A stretch of 64,000 nt of DNA from JABFXC01 sp045804265 (GTDB taxonomy: Bacteria; Gemmatimonadota; Gemmatimonadetes; Gemmatimonadales; Gemmatimonadaceae), in assembly GCA_045804265.1 (NCBI GenBank), contig JBJMNK010000039.1, forward strand, positions 96,204-160,203, read 5' to 3'. The position numbers and the translations under genes are program-made. Within the stretch, counting starts at the first letter, position 1. Each line of letters begins with the position of its first letter. Below the pieces are notes generated by a model. That model worked only from the letters and a program-made list of their open reading frames with translations. It did no database searches and was not told the origin of the DNA. Positions 17,562 to 25,052 of the stretch are shown here, piece by piece.

Positions 17562-19483
17562 GACCGGGGAAGGCGAAGCGCGAACACCGATCCCTTGCCG
17601 AGCGTGCTGTCGACGGTGAGGTCACCGCCCATTGCGCGGGCGAGGTCGCGACTGATCGCGAGACCGAGTCCGGTGCCTTCCTGGCCGGTGGCCGTGCCGC
17701 CGTGCATCGAGCGGCCGAGCTGCACGAACGGTTCGAAGATCGCTTCGAAGCGATCGCCCGGGACGCCGATGCCGGTGTCGGCAACGCAAATCGTGGCGCT
17801 GTCCTCGCTGGCTCTCATCGTGAGGCGCACCGAGCCGCCGGCCGGAGTGAACTTGCTCGCGTTCGAGAGCAGGTTGAGCATGATCTGCTGCAGCTTGTCG
17901 GCATCGGCCCTGACTGCGACGTCCGGCTCGATCGGGACACATTCATACGAGAGCGACTTCGCCCGCAGCTGAGGCGCGACCAGCAACTCGAGGCTGCAGA
18001 CCGCGTCGTTGAGCGGAACGGGGCGGATGTCGTAACCGACGTGCCCTGCTTCGAGCTTGGCGAAGTTGAGCACGTCGTTGATCAGGCCGAGGAGGTGGCG
18101 CTGGCTGCGCTGGATCCGCTCGAGCGCCTCTTGCTGCGCTTCGTTGACCGGACCGTGGAGCCCCATCTGCAGGAGTTGTGCGTAGCCGCCGATCGCGTTG
18201 AGGGGAGTGCGCAGCTCGTGACTCATGTGCGCGAGGAATTGTCCCTTCGCGCGGTTCGCGTCCTCGGCAGCGCGACGCTGCTGCTCGGCGATCACGGTCT
18301 TCTCCGCGAGCCCCGCGTTCGCCTCCTGCAGCTCCTCGTTGATGACCTCGAGCTCCTCCCTCGCTGCCTCGACGTCCTCGCGGGCGTTGATCGCCTCCTG
18401 ATAGAGCCGCGCCTTGGTGATCGACGTCGCTGAACGCCGCGCGAGCTCCTGCGCGAGCGTGACATCGGCATGTGTGTAGTGGCGCCCACTCTCCGCGGCG
18501 ACGAGCGTCATCACGCCGATGACGTGACCCTGCGTCAGGAGCGGGACGTAGATCACGCCGCGAATCCCCAGGTCGCGCGTGATGCGCAGATGATCCTCGT
18601 CGCGCGCCGCGGCGACGAGCATCTCGTCGGTGATCTCGTTGTACAGCTCCGGGCGCCCCGTGCGGAGCACGTTTCCAAGGCCCATCGGCTCGCGGAGATC
18701 GGGGGGGTAACGCTCGTTCAACTCGTGCGCCCAGGCGACTTTCTTCGGATCGACGTGCGCGACCGCGATGCGCTTGACCCGATCCGGCCCGTCAGCGAGA
18801 TCGACCGCGCACCAGTCGGCCAGTCGCGGAACGATGAGCTGTGCGACCGACTGCACCGTCTTCTGGTAATCGAGCGACGACGAGAGGATTTCGCTCGCAC
18901 GCGTCAGGTAGTGAATCGTTTCCTCAGCGTGCTTCTTGTCGGTGGTGTCCTTCCACAGTGTGGCGACACCACCGCCTGGCAGCGGGTAGCAGCGGATCTC
19001 GGACCAGTTGCCGCCGCGCTCGTAGTAATCCTCGAACACCACCGGCTCGCCAGTCTCGCAGGCGCGCCGCATCTGCCGTTCGAAGTTCGTGCCGACGATG
19101 TCGGGGTACAGATCCCAGAGCACCTGCCCGATGAGCGACGGGCCGCCGCGGCCGGCGCGCTCGAAGATCTTCGCCGCGGCGTCGTTGACATAGAGGAAAC
19201 GCCAAGCCTCATCGTGCACGACGAACGGGTCGGCGATGGCGGCGAGGATGCCGCTGACGAACTGCTCGGCGGCATGCAGGCGATCGTTCGCCTGCTGCAG
19301 CTCCTCGTTCATCGTCTGGAGCTCCTCGGCCTGCTGCTCGAGCTCCGCCTGCTGCGATTCCATTTCCGCCGCCTGGTCCTGCACTGCCTGCGCCTGCAGT
19401 TCCATTTCGGCCGTCTGCCGGGCCAATCGGTCGCGCGCCTCGATGGCGTCGCGGAGCAGCTTGTCGGTATCTCGATCCGTCAC
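17558..19483 (-). CDS. Coiled-coil PAS-GAF sensor histidine kinase
   Basis: 641 residues. A Gln/Glu-rich coiled coil (1-75) is followed by PAS (75-190), GAF (200-360), a second coiled coil (362-412), HisKA with His422 in AHMSHELRTPLNA, and HATPase_c. The catalytic half is closely related to that of the downstream kinase (same IGGY.QLL.MGL pattern), which suggests duplication with exchange of sensors. It is soluble. The start faces the OmpR-type regulator gene across a 240-bp divergent spacer in which I see no other gene. Confidence 0.93.
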   Translation of the reverse strand: MTDRDTDKLLRDAIEARDRLARQTAEMELQAQAVQDQAAEMESQQAELEQQAEELQTMNEELQQANDRLHAAEQFVSGILAAIADPFVVHDEAWRFLYVNDAAAKIFERAGRGGPSLIGQVLWDLYPDIVGTNFERQMRRACETGEPVVFEDYYERGGNWSEIRCYPLPGGGVATLWKDTTDKKHAEETIHYLTRASEILSSSLDYQKTVQSVAQLIVPRLADWCAVDLADGPDRVKRIAVAHVDPKKVAWAHELNERYPPDLREPMGLGNVLRTGRPELYNEITDEMLVAAARDEDHLRITRDLGIRGVIYVPLLTQGHVIGVMTLVAAESGRHYTHADVTLAQELARRSATSITKARLYQEAINAREDVEAAREELEVINEELQEANAGLAEKTVIAEQQRRAAEDANRAKGQFLAHMSHELRTPLNAIGGYAQLLQMGLHGPVNEAQQEALERIQRSQRHLLGLINDVLNFAKLEAGHVGYDIRPVPLNDAVCSLELLVAPQLRAKSLSYECVPIEPDVAVRADADKLQQIMLNLLSNASKFTPAGGSVRLTMRASEDSATICVADTGIGVPGDRFEAIFEPFVQLGRSMHGGTATGQEGTGLGLAISRDLARAMGGDLTVDSTLGKGSVFALRLPRS

Positions 19484-19723
19484 GGGAATCTGGGCTGACG
19501 TGCTGCCGATCGGGCTAGCGAAACTGCTGCGAGGAGCGCGCGGGCGCCATAGGCTCGTCGCCGGGGGTGGTGTGCCTCAGGCCGGAATCTCTTACAGATT
19601 ACCTACTCAGCGGGGAGTCGCGCGCGCCACGGTCCGGGTGATCTTAGTGATCCCATGCAACCGGCGAGCGGGCGCCGCGCACGGGAAAAAAGTGCGGGGA
19701 CGGCACTTCACGAGAGGAGCAGG

Positions 19724-20413
19724 ATGACACGCATTCTCATCGTCGAGGACAACGAGGATCTCGCCTTCGGCCTTCGGCGCACGCTCGAGGACGAGGGCTA
19801 CGCGGTCGAAGTCGCGTCCGATGGACTGCGCGGCTCACAGCGGGCGCGCGACGAAAAGCCCGACCTCGTGATCCTCGACCTCATGCTGCCCGGGATGGAC
19901 GGGTATCGCACGCTCGAGTCGATCCGCGGCGCAGGGCTGCAGATGCCGGTGATCATCCTGACCGCGCGCGGGGAGGAAGCGGACAAGGTACACGGCTTCC
20001 GTGTCGGCGCCGACGACTACGTCACCAAGCCGTTCGGACTTTCGGAGCTGCTCGCGCGCGTCTCGGCGCAGCTCCGCCGGTCGCGGCTCCCCGGCGGGAG
20101 CGGCGCGACGTCGGAGCGATACAGCTTCAGCGACGTCGAGATCACGCCGAGCGCACGGGTGGTGACGAAGGGTGGAGAGCGCGTCGCGCTGACGCCACGC
20201 GAGTACGACCTGCTGCTCGCGCTGGTGCAGCGTCCCGGCGTGGTGCTCTCGCGAGTAACGCTGCTGCGTGAGGTGTGGGGTCACCAGGCCGACGTGATGA
20301 CGCGAACGGTGGACATCCACATGGGTGAGCTGCGCAAGAAGCTCGAGGACATCGCCGCCGAGCCCCGTCACTTCATGACGGTGTGGAAGGCAGGCTATCG
20401 CTTCGATCCGTGA
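19724..20413 (+). CDS. OmpR/PhoB-type response regulator
   Basis: 229 residues. ATG 19724 follows GAGAGGAGCAGG, a strong Shine-Dalgarno; an upstream in-frame ATG at 19655 lacks one. Receiver domain with acidic pair Glu8/Asp9, phospho-acceptor Asp52 (VILDLML) and Lys102 (VTKPFG). The C-terminal winged helix has LTPREYDLLLALVQRPG and VDIHMGELRKKLE. It should bind DNA after phosphorylation by the histidine kinase encoded 22 bp downstream. Confidence 0.95.
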   Translation: MTRILIVEDNEDLAFGLRRTLEDEGYAVEVASDGLRGSQRARDEKPDLVILDLMLPGMDGYRTLESIRGAGLQMPVIILTARGEEADKVHGFRVGADDYVTKPFGLSELLARVSAQLRRSRLPGGSGATSERYSFSDVEITPSARVVTKGGERVALTPREYDLLLALVQRPGVVLSRVTLLREVWGHQADVMTRTVDIHMGELRKKLEDIAAEPRHFMTVWKAGYRFDP

Positions 20414-20435
20414 TCGACCTGATACAAGTGGTGGC

Positions 20436-22130
20436 GTGTTGAAACCCTGGGCCCGCATCTCGTCGCGGTTCACGTGGACCATGCTCGTGCTCGTTGCGGC
20501 GGCGTGGGTCGTCTGGCGGGTGACGTACGTGCACACATCGAGCGTCGCCGAGATCAGGTCGATCCTCGAGATCTCGCTCACGACGACGCGGAGCGAGACC
20601 GGCGCGTGGGCCGGCGCCCAGCGCGACCGGGTGGCGATGGCCGCACAGCTCGCGCGCGGGCGGGAGCTGTCGACCAGCGACGCGCGGCGTGACCTGGTCG
20701 CGCTCCTCGATGCGATGGTCGATGGGCTGCGCACGCATGGTGTTGACGCGATGTCGGAAGCAACCGACGAGGCGGGTGCGGTGATCGCGACCGCGGGCGA
20801 CGGCATCGCACTGCCGCAGCCGGTGGAGTGGAGCTTTCCGGGCAACCGCGACGTCAACGGCAACGTGCGCTGCGGAGACAAGACATGCGTCGTGCTGCGG
20901 GAGCCGACGATGTTCGGCGCGCGGACCGGGTGGATCGTGCTCTGGATCCCGGTCACCGACGAGACCTTCCGCGGGCTCAACCCGGCAGCGCGCTCGAACC
21001 TGAGCGGCCGGACCTCGCTCGTCGCGCGGATCGGCGATTCGGTCGCCGTGCTCGCGAGCCGCAGCAACTCGGGGAAGACCGTCAGGCGGATGCTGCCGTG
21101 GGCGGGGATTCCCGACTACGTCCGTACAGCGTTAGGCGGCGGCGCCTCGAGCGGGCAGGGGCGCGGGCTGTTCGGCGTGGACGTGATCTACGCTGCGTCG
21201 CCGGTGAGGGGGATGCCGTGGGCGGTGGTCCGGGAGCTGGACAGCGCGGAGATCATGCACACGGTGAATATCGCGCTGCTGATCGAGGAGTCACTGCTGC
21301 TCGCGCTCTTCTTCTCGCTCGCCTTCCTCGTGCAGAACCGAGTGCGAGTGGTCCGGGCGCGACGCACGAGCGAGCTGACGCAGCTGCGCGCCGACTTCGT
21401 CTCGAGCGTCTCGCACGAGCTGCGGACGCCGCTGGCGCAGATCCGCATGTTCGCCGAGCTGCTGCGGAAGGGCTCGATGCGGACGCCGCAGGACGCGGAT
21501 CGCGCGCTCCGGATCATAGAAAAGGAAGCGAGCCGCCTGACGATCCTCGTCGACAACATCCTCAACTACACGCGGCTGCGGAAGCGCGCCGAGCGCGTGT
21601 CGTCGATTCCCACCCACGTCACCGGCGCCGTCAGGCAGACGATCGAATCGTTCGCGCCGCTTTCAGCGGAGCGCGGGGTTCACATCCTCCCCGAGATCGA
21701 GCCGGACCTCTGGGCGACGGTCGATTCCCTCGGGCTGCGGCAGGTGCTGCTCAACTTCCTCGAGAACGCCGTCAAGTACGGACCGCACGGCCAGACGGTC
21801 ACGGTCGGGGCAAAGCGGGTCGATGACATCGTGCGCATCTGGGTGGACGACGAGGGTCCCGGTGTGCCCGAGGCGGAGCGTGAGGCAGTCTGGCGTGCGT
21901 TCTATCGGCGTCAGGCGTCGATCGCCGCCGGCGCCACGGGGGCCGGGATCGGGCTCGCCGTCGTTCGCGAGCTGGTGCTGCAGAGCGGTGGCTCGGTGCA
22001 GGTGACCGACGCGCCTAACGGCGGGGCACGGTTCATCGCCGATCTCCCGCGGGCGGAGACGCCGGACAATGCGGACGAGCTGATGGTGACGGGGGAGAGG
22101 CCGGTGCCGGTGTCGACGCGGGCGGGCTAA
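20436..22130 (+). CDS. Transmembrane sensor histidine kinase, partner of the upstream regulator
   Basis: 564 residues from GTG 20436. Membrane helices at about 11-30 and 277-300 bracket a 245-residue periplasmic sensor with a Cys pair (CGDKTC, residues 146-151) that could form a disulfide. The cytoplasmic part has His327 in SSVSHELRTPLAQ and HATPase motifs DDEGPGVP and GAGIGLAVV. There is no clear HAMP between the second helix and HisKA. The immediate upstream response regulator makes this a two-component operon. The stimulus is not evident. Confidence 0.93.
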   Translation: MLKPWARISSRFTWTMLVLVAAAWVVWRVTYVHTSSVAEIRSILEISLTTTRSETGAWAGAQRDRVAMAAQLARGRELSTSDARRDLVALLDAMVDGLRTHGVDAMSEATDEAGAVIATAGDGIALPQPVEWSFPGNRDVNGNVRCGDKTCVVLREPTMFGARTGWIVLWIPVTDETFRGLNPAARSNLSGRTSLVARIGDSVAVLASRSNSGKTVRRMLPWAGIPDYVRTALGGGASSGQGRGLFGVDVIYAASPVRGMPWAVVRELDSAEIMHTVNIALLIEESLLLALFFSLAFLVQNRVRVVRARRTSELTQLRADFVSSVSHELRTPLAQIRMFAELLRKGSMRTPQDADRALRIIEKEASRLTILVDNILNYTRLRKRAERVSSIPTHVTGAVRQTIESFAPLSAERGVHILPEIEPDLWATVDSLGLRQVLLNFLENAVKYGPHGQTVTVGAKRVDDIVRIWVDDEGPGVPEAEREAVWRAFYRRQASIAAGATGAGIGLAVVRELVLQSGGSVQVTDAPNGGARFIADLPRAETPDNADELMVTGERPVPVSTRAG

Positions 22131-22149
22131 CGCAGTTCAACTGCTGGCG

Positions 22150-22249
22150 ATAATCGGTAAGCGTTAAGCAGTGAGCGGACGGCGCCCCAGCGATGTTCAC
22201 GCAGTCCGCTGCCTGCTTGCAGCTTATCGCTTAGAGCTTATCGCGTACA
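22150..22249. repeat. Heptad-periodic palindromic repeat, copy B
   Basis: It fills the 122-bp gap between two convergent stops. The right arm, 22201-22249, is seven uninterrupted 7-mers: GCAGTCC, GCTGCCT, GCTTGCA, GCTTATC, GCTTAGA, GCTTATC, GCGTACA. The left arm has GGTAAGC, GTTAAGC, AGTGAGC and GGACGGC. Pairing of the arms would give a long imperfect hairpin between the two genes, consistent with a two-way terminator. Confidence 0.8.
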
Positions 22250-22252
22250 GCC

Positions 22253-23020
22253 TCACTTCTCGTACAGCGTCTCCGGCTCGGCGGCGGCGAGGGCGACGAG
22301 GAAGGCGGCGATCTTTGCGGTGACCGCGTCGGCGAACTTCGCGCCCTTCGCGGCGGCCGAATCCTTCGGGTTGCCGACGCCGGTGTCGGCGGTGACGCGG
22401 GTCCACTCGCGCTGCGCCCAGACCCAGCGCTCCCTCAGCCCTGGTACGGAGAACTTCCGCTCTTTCCCGTCGCCGGCCGTGCCTAACGGCCGGACCAGCG
22501 CCGGCGTGAAGTGGAGCAGGATGCTCGTCTCGAGCTCACCGGCATGGTCGCCCGGCTCGGTGAAGTACGGCTTCGCGTCCACGACCTGCCACCAGTTCAC
22601 GGTGCAGAGGAACACGGTCGTCCGCGGCTGCAGCTCGCGGATCATCTGCTTGAAGTCGTTCCCACCGTGCGAGTTGAAGATCACGAGCTTGCGCGCACCC
22701 GCACGTTCGACCACCTCGACGACATCGCGCAGCACCGCGGCCTGGGTGCTCGGGTTCATGTTCATGCAGAAGCGAACGTCGAGCTGGCCGGTGTTCACGC
22801 CGAACGGGATCGTCGGCAGCACCATCACCTTCGCGCCCCCCTCCCAGGCGCGCCGCGCCGACTCGGCGGCGAGGACATCGCACTCGATGACGTCGGTCGA
22901 GTAGGGCAGGTGGAGGTTGTGCGCCTCCGTCGCGCCCCATGGGAGGATGGCGACGTCGTAGACAGTGTCGCGGACGTCGCCCCAGTAGGACTCAGCGAGG
23001 ATGTACGGACGCGCGCTCAT
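22253..23020 (-). CDS. Creatininase family protein (amidohydrolase)
   Basis: 255 residues. Metal-binding positions of the creatininase/MftE family are visible: Glu and His in WGATEAHNLHLP, Asp in YSTDVIECD, His in FNSHGGND and Glu in HAGELETS. Members hydrolyse creatinine, formamidopyrimidines or peptide tails of RiPPs. Nothing in the neighbourhood points to a radical-SAM RiPP system, so a small-molecule amidohydrolase role is more likely. The substrate is unknown. Confidence 0.88.
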   Translation of the reverse strand: MSARPYILAESYWGDVRDTVYDVAILPWGATEAHNLHLPYSTDVIECDVLAAESARRAWEGGAKVMVLPTIPFGVNTGQLDVRFCMNMNPSTQAAVLRDVVEVVERAGARKLVIFNSHGGNDFKQMIRELQPRTTVFLCTVNWWQVVDAKPYFTEPGDHAGELETSILLHFTPALVRPLGTAGDGKERKFSVPGLRERWVWAQREWTRVTADTGVGNPKDSAAAKGAKFADAVTAKIAAFLVALAAAEPETLYEK

Positions 23021-23059
23021 GTGGCGCGGTGCTCGATGACACGCTTCATGGTACGCCCC

Positions 23060-23473
23060 TCAGGCGGCCGCGCTGGCGAGGGTCACAGGCCGCGCTGACA
23101 TCTGCCGCTCGGCGATTCGCCCGCCGACCCAGGCCGCGGGCATCGCGGCGAGTATCGCGACGATGTGGTACCACGCCGGATACAACGACCACATCATCGA
23201 CGAAGCGACGACGTTCAACACGAGGCCCATCGCGCCGAGGATGAGCGCGTGCAGCATCGGACGCCGCCTGGCGATGCGGGCGCAGAGGTAGCAGCCGAAC
23301 GCCGCGTAGATGAAGACGTAGATCTCCGTGAGGGCGAGTACAGTCGTGTCAGTCGCCCCGCCGTTCGCCGCGAACCGGCCGGGAAACAAGGAGTGCATCA
23401 GTAAATCGGTCGGTCCAACCAGGCAGAAGATCACGACGAAGCCGACTATGATGGCAAGCACGCTGCGAAGCAT
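23060..23473 (-). CDS. Four-helix membrane protein of unknown function
   Basis: 137 residues with four predicted membrane segments (near 5-25, 45-66, 73-92 and 96-117). Notable features are PTDLLMHSLFPGRF after helix 1 and a terminal Ala-rich tail. A Shine-Dalgarno-like GAAAGGAG precedes ATG 23473. The gene follows in the same direction as, and 39 bp upstream of, the creatininase family gene, so a shared transcript is possible. No named family is recognised with confidence. Confidence 0.7.
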   Translation of the reverse strand: MLRSVLAIIVGFVVIFCLVGPTDLLMHSLFPGRFAANGGATDTTVLALTEIYVFIYAAFGCYLCARIARRRPMLHALILGAMGLVLNVVASSMMWSLYPAWYHIVAILAAMPAAWVGGRIAERQMSARPVTLASAAA

Positions 23474-23603
23474 CGAGCTCTCCTTTCGGGGGGATGCTGA
23501 AACTGAGACCGTCAGCTGACCGGCGCAAGCTCACGGTCGGGACGCGCGCGCCTGATCACGCGGCGAGCGCGCCGGCTGTATCTTTCGAGCGACCCGCCAC
23601 CCG

Positions 23604-24761
23604 ATGACAGTGCCGACAGTCCTTCCCACCGAGATCACCGACCCGACCAACGCACGCATCCTCGCGATCTCCGAGGATCAAATTGCCGGGTTCCTCCCCG
23701 ATCCGTTCGCCGAGATCGCGCGGCTCGCCGCAGTGCCCGAAGAGACGGTGCACGAGCGTATCAGGGCGATGCTGGAAGCGCGCACCGTCAGGCGCGTCCG
23801 GCAGACGCTGATGGCCACCAACCTCGCACCGGGCGCGCTGATCGCGTGGAAAGTGCCGCCGGACAAGCTCGAGGCGGCGTTCGAATACATGTCGAAGCAC
23901 GACCCGTTCTCCGGCCATGTCGTCATCCGCTCGACCGACGGCGAGACACGCGGCTCGGTGTACCGGCTGTGGACGACGCTCAAGGTCCCGGTCGGGTTCT
24001 CGATGCGGAAGCACTGCGAGTTCCTCGCGAAGACGGTCGGCGCCGAGGCGTACCGGATCATGCCGGCGAAGCGGCTGTTCGCGTTAGGCGTCGGGCACGT
24101 GAGGCGGAAGGGAATGGAGCCCGGGGCGAAGACCGCCGAGCCCGGGCGGGTGATGGACACCAACATCGTCGAGCTCTCGCCGCTCGACTGGCGGGTACTC
24201 ACCGCACTCAAGCGCGAGCTGGCGCCGAATGAGATCGGCCCCGAACCCTGGCGCGCACGCGCAGTCGAAGCCGGCGTCTCGTACGACGAGTTCCTCCGCG
24301 TGGCGCGATCGCTCGCCGAACGCGGCGTGATCGGGCGCTTCTCGACCTTCCTCGAGCACGTGAAGCCGAGCAGCGAAGGCACGCGCGTGACGCGCTACAA
24401 CGCGCTCTTTCACTGGCGCGTTCCGCCCGGGCGCGAGATCGAGGCGGGACGCGAGGTCGGGCGGCATCACATCCTCACGCACGCCTACTGGCGCGAGGGT
24501 GGCGACGAGTTCGCCAACGTCAACATCATGGCGGTGGCGCATGGCACCGAGAAGTCGAGCGTGCTCGCGCACAAGGCGGCGATCGACGCGCACCTCGAGT
24601 CGGTCGGGATCCCGGTGTCGTACACGAACGTGTTCTGGGGGGGACGGAGCGAGATCAAGCCGTCGGAGATCGCGCCAGCGGAATACGAAGCCTGGTGCCG
24701 GAGCGTCGGCCTCGACCCTGAAGCGATGCGCGCCGCCGCCGACGATCCGCGCACGGCGTAG
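23604..24761 (+). CDS. Tandem Lrp/AsnC-like protein of the siroheme decarboxylase (AhbA/AhbB, NirDLGH) type
   Basis: 385 residues made of two similar halves (about 1-180 and 185-370). Each half has a winged-helix start (DPFAEIARLAAVPEETVHER in half one; LSPLDWRVLTALKREL in half two) and an AsnC-like ligand domain. Half one keeps IRSTDGETRGSVYRLWTTL, resembling the YNLWFT region of AhbA/B. These proteins decarboxylate siroheme in haem d1 or alternative haem synthesis. No other haem d1 or Ahb gene is near, so an alternative reading is a fused Lrp-type regulator. The next gene is controlled by a TPP riboswitch and is probably unrelated. Confidence 0.65.
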   Translation: MTVPTVLPTEITDPTNARILAISEDQIAGFLPDPFAEIARLAAVPEETVHERIRAMLEARTVRRVRQTLMATNLAPGALIAWKVPPDKLEAAFEYMSKHDPFSGHVVIRSTDGETRGSVYRLWTTLKVPVGFSMRKHCEFLAKTVGAEAYRIMPAKRLFALGVGHVRRKGMEPGAKTAEPGRVMDTNIVELSPLDWRVLTALKRELAPNEIGPEPWRARAVEAGVSYDEFLRVARSLAERGVIGRFSTFLEHVKPSSEGTRVTRYNALFHWRVPPGREIEAGREVGRHHILTHAYWREGGDEFANVNIMAVAHGTEKSSVLAHKAAIDAHLESVGIPVSYTNVFWGGRSEIKPSEIAPAEYEAWCRSVGLDPEAMRAAADDPRTA

Positions 24762-24811
24762 CATCGAAGCGGCGGTTGCGCGCGCGGCGCGCGACCCGTT
24801 AGCGTGAATGT

Positions 24812-24853
24812 GCAGCACGCAGTAACAAGTTCGCAGCAGGAAGTAGGCAGTAC
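24812..24853. repeat. Heptad-periodic array upstream of the TPP riboswitch
   Basis: Six 7-bp units in register: GCAGCAC, GCAGTAA, CAAGTTC, GCAGCAG, GAAGTAG, GCAGTAC. It sits in the probable promoter region of the riboswitch transcript. The words differ from those of the other arrays, but the 7-bp period is the same. Confidence 0.6.
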
Positions 24854-24855
24854 AG

Positions 24856-24942
24856 TGGCACGGGGTGCCCGCGCGGGACGTGAAAGCGCGCGGGCTGAGA
24901 TCACACCCGTCGAACCTGATCTGGGTCATTCCAGCGAAGGGA
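24856..24942 (+). promoter_or_regulatory. TPP (THI-box) riboswitch
   Basis: The conserved core GGGGTGCCC, then a GC-rich optional stem (about 24870-24893), GGGCTGAGATCACACCC, GAACCTGATCTGGGTCATTCC and CAGCGAAGGGA follow the THI-box consensus closely. It is on the plus strand, about 110 nt ahead of the TonB-receptor start, where an AAGGAG Shine-Dalgarno is preceded by a small hairpin (CTCGC-ATCAC-GCGAG). Binding of thiamine pyrophosphate should switch off the receptor. Translation control seems likely, as no obvious U-tract terminator is seen. Confidence 0.93.
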
Positions 24943-25052
24943 GCGTCACTGCCGCAGGTACGGTCCGAGCGCTCGCCGCCTAACGGTCTGCCGCTCCATC
25001 CCGCCGCCGGCCCGCTCCCCTCGCATCACGCGAGATACGAAGGAGCACCGCC

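Noticed and set aside
22253..23020. Creatininase family protein as MftE-like RiPP peptidase
   Set aside because: No radical-SAM enzyme, precursor peptide or other mycofactocin-type gene is in the surrounding 20 kb.
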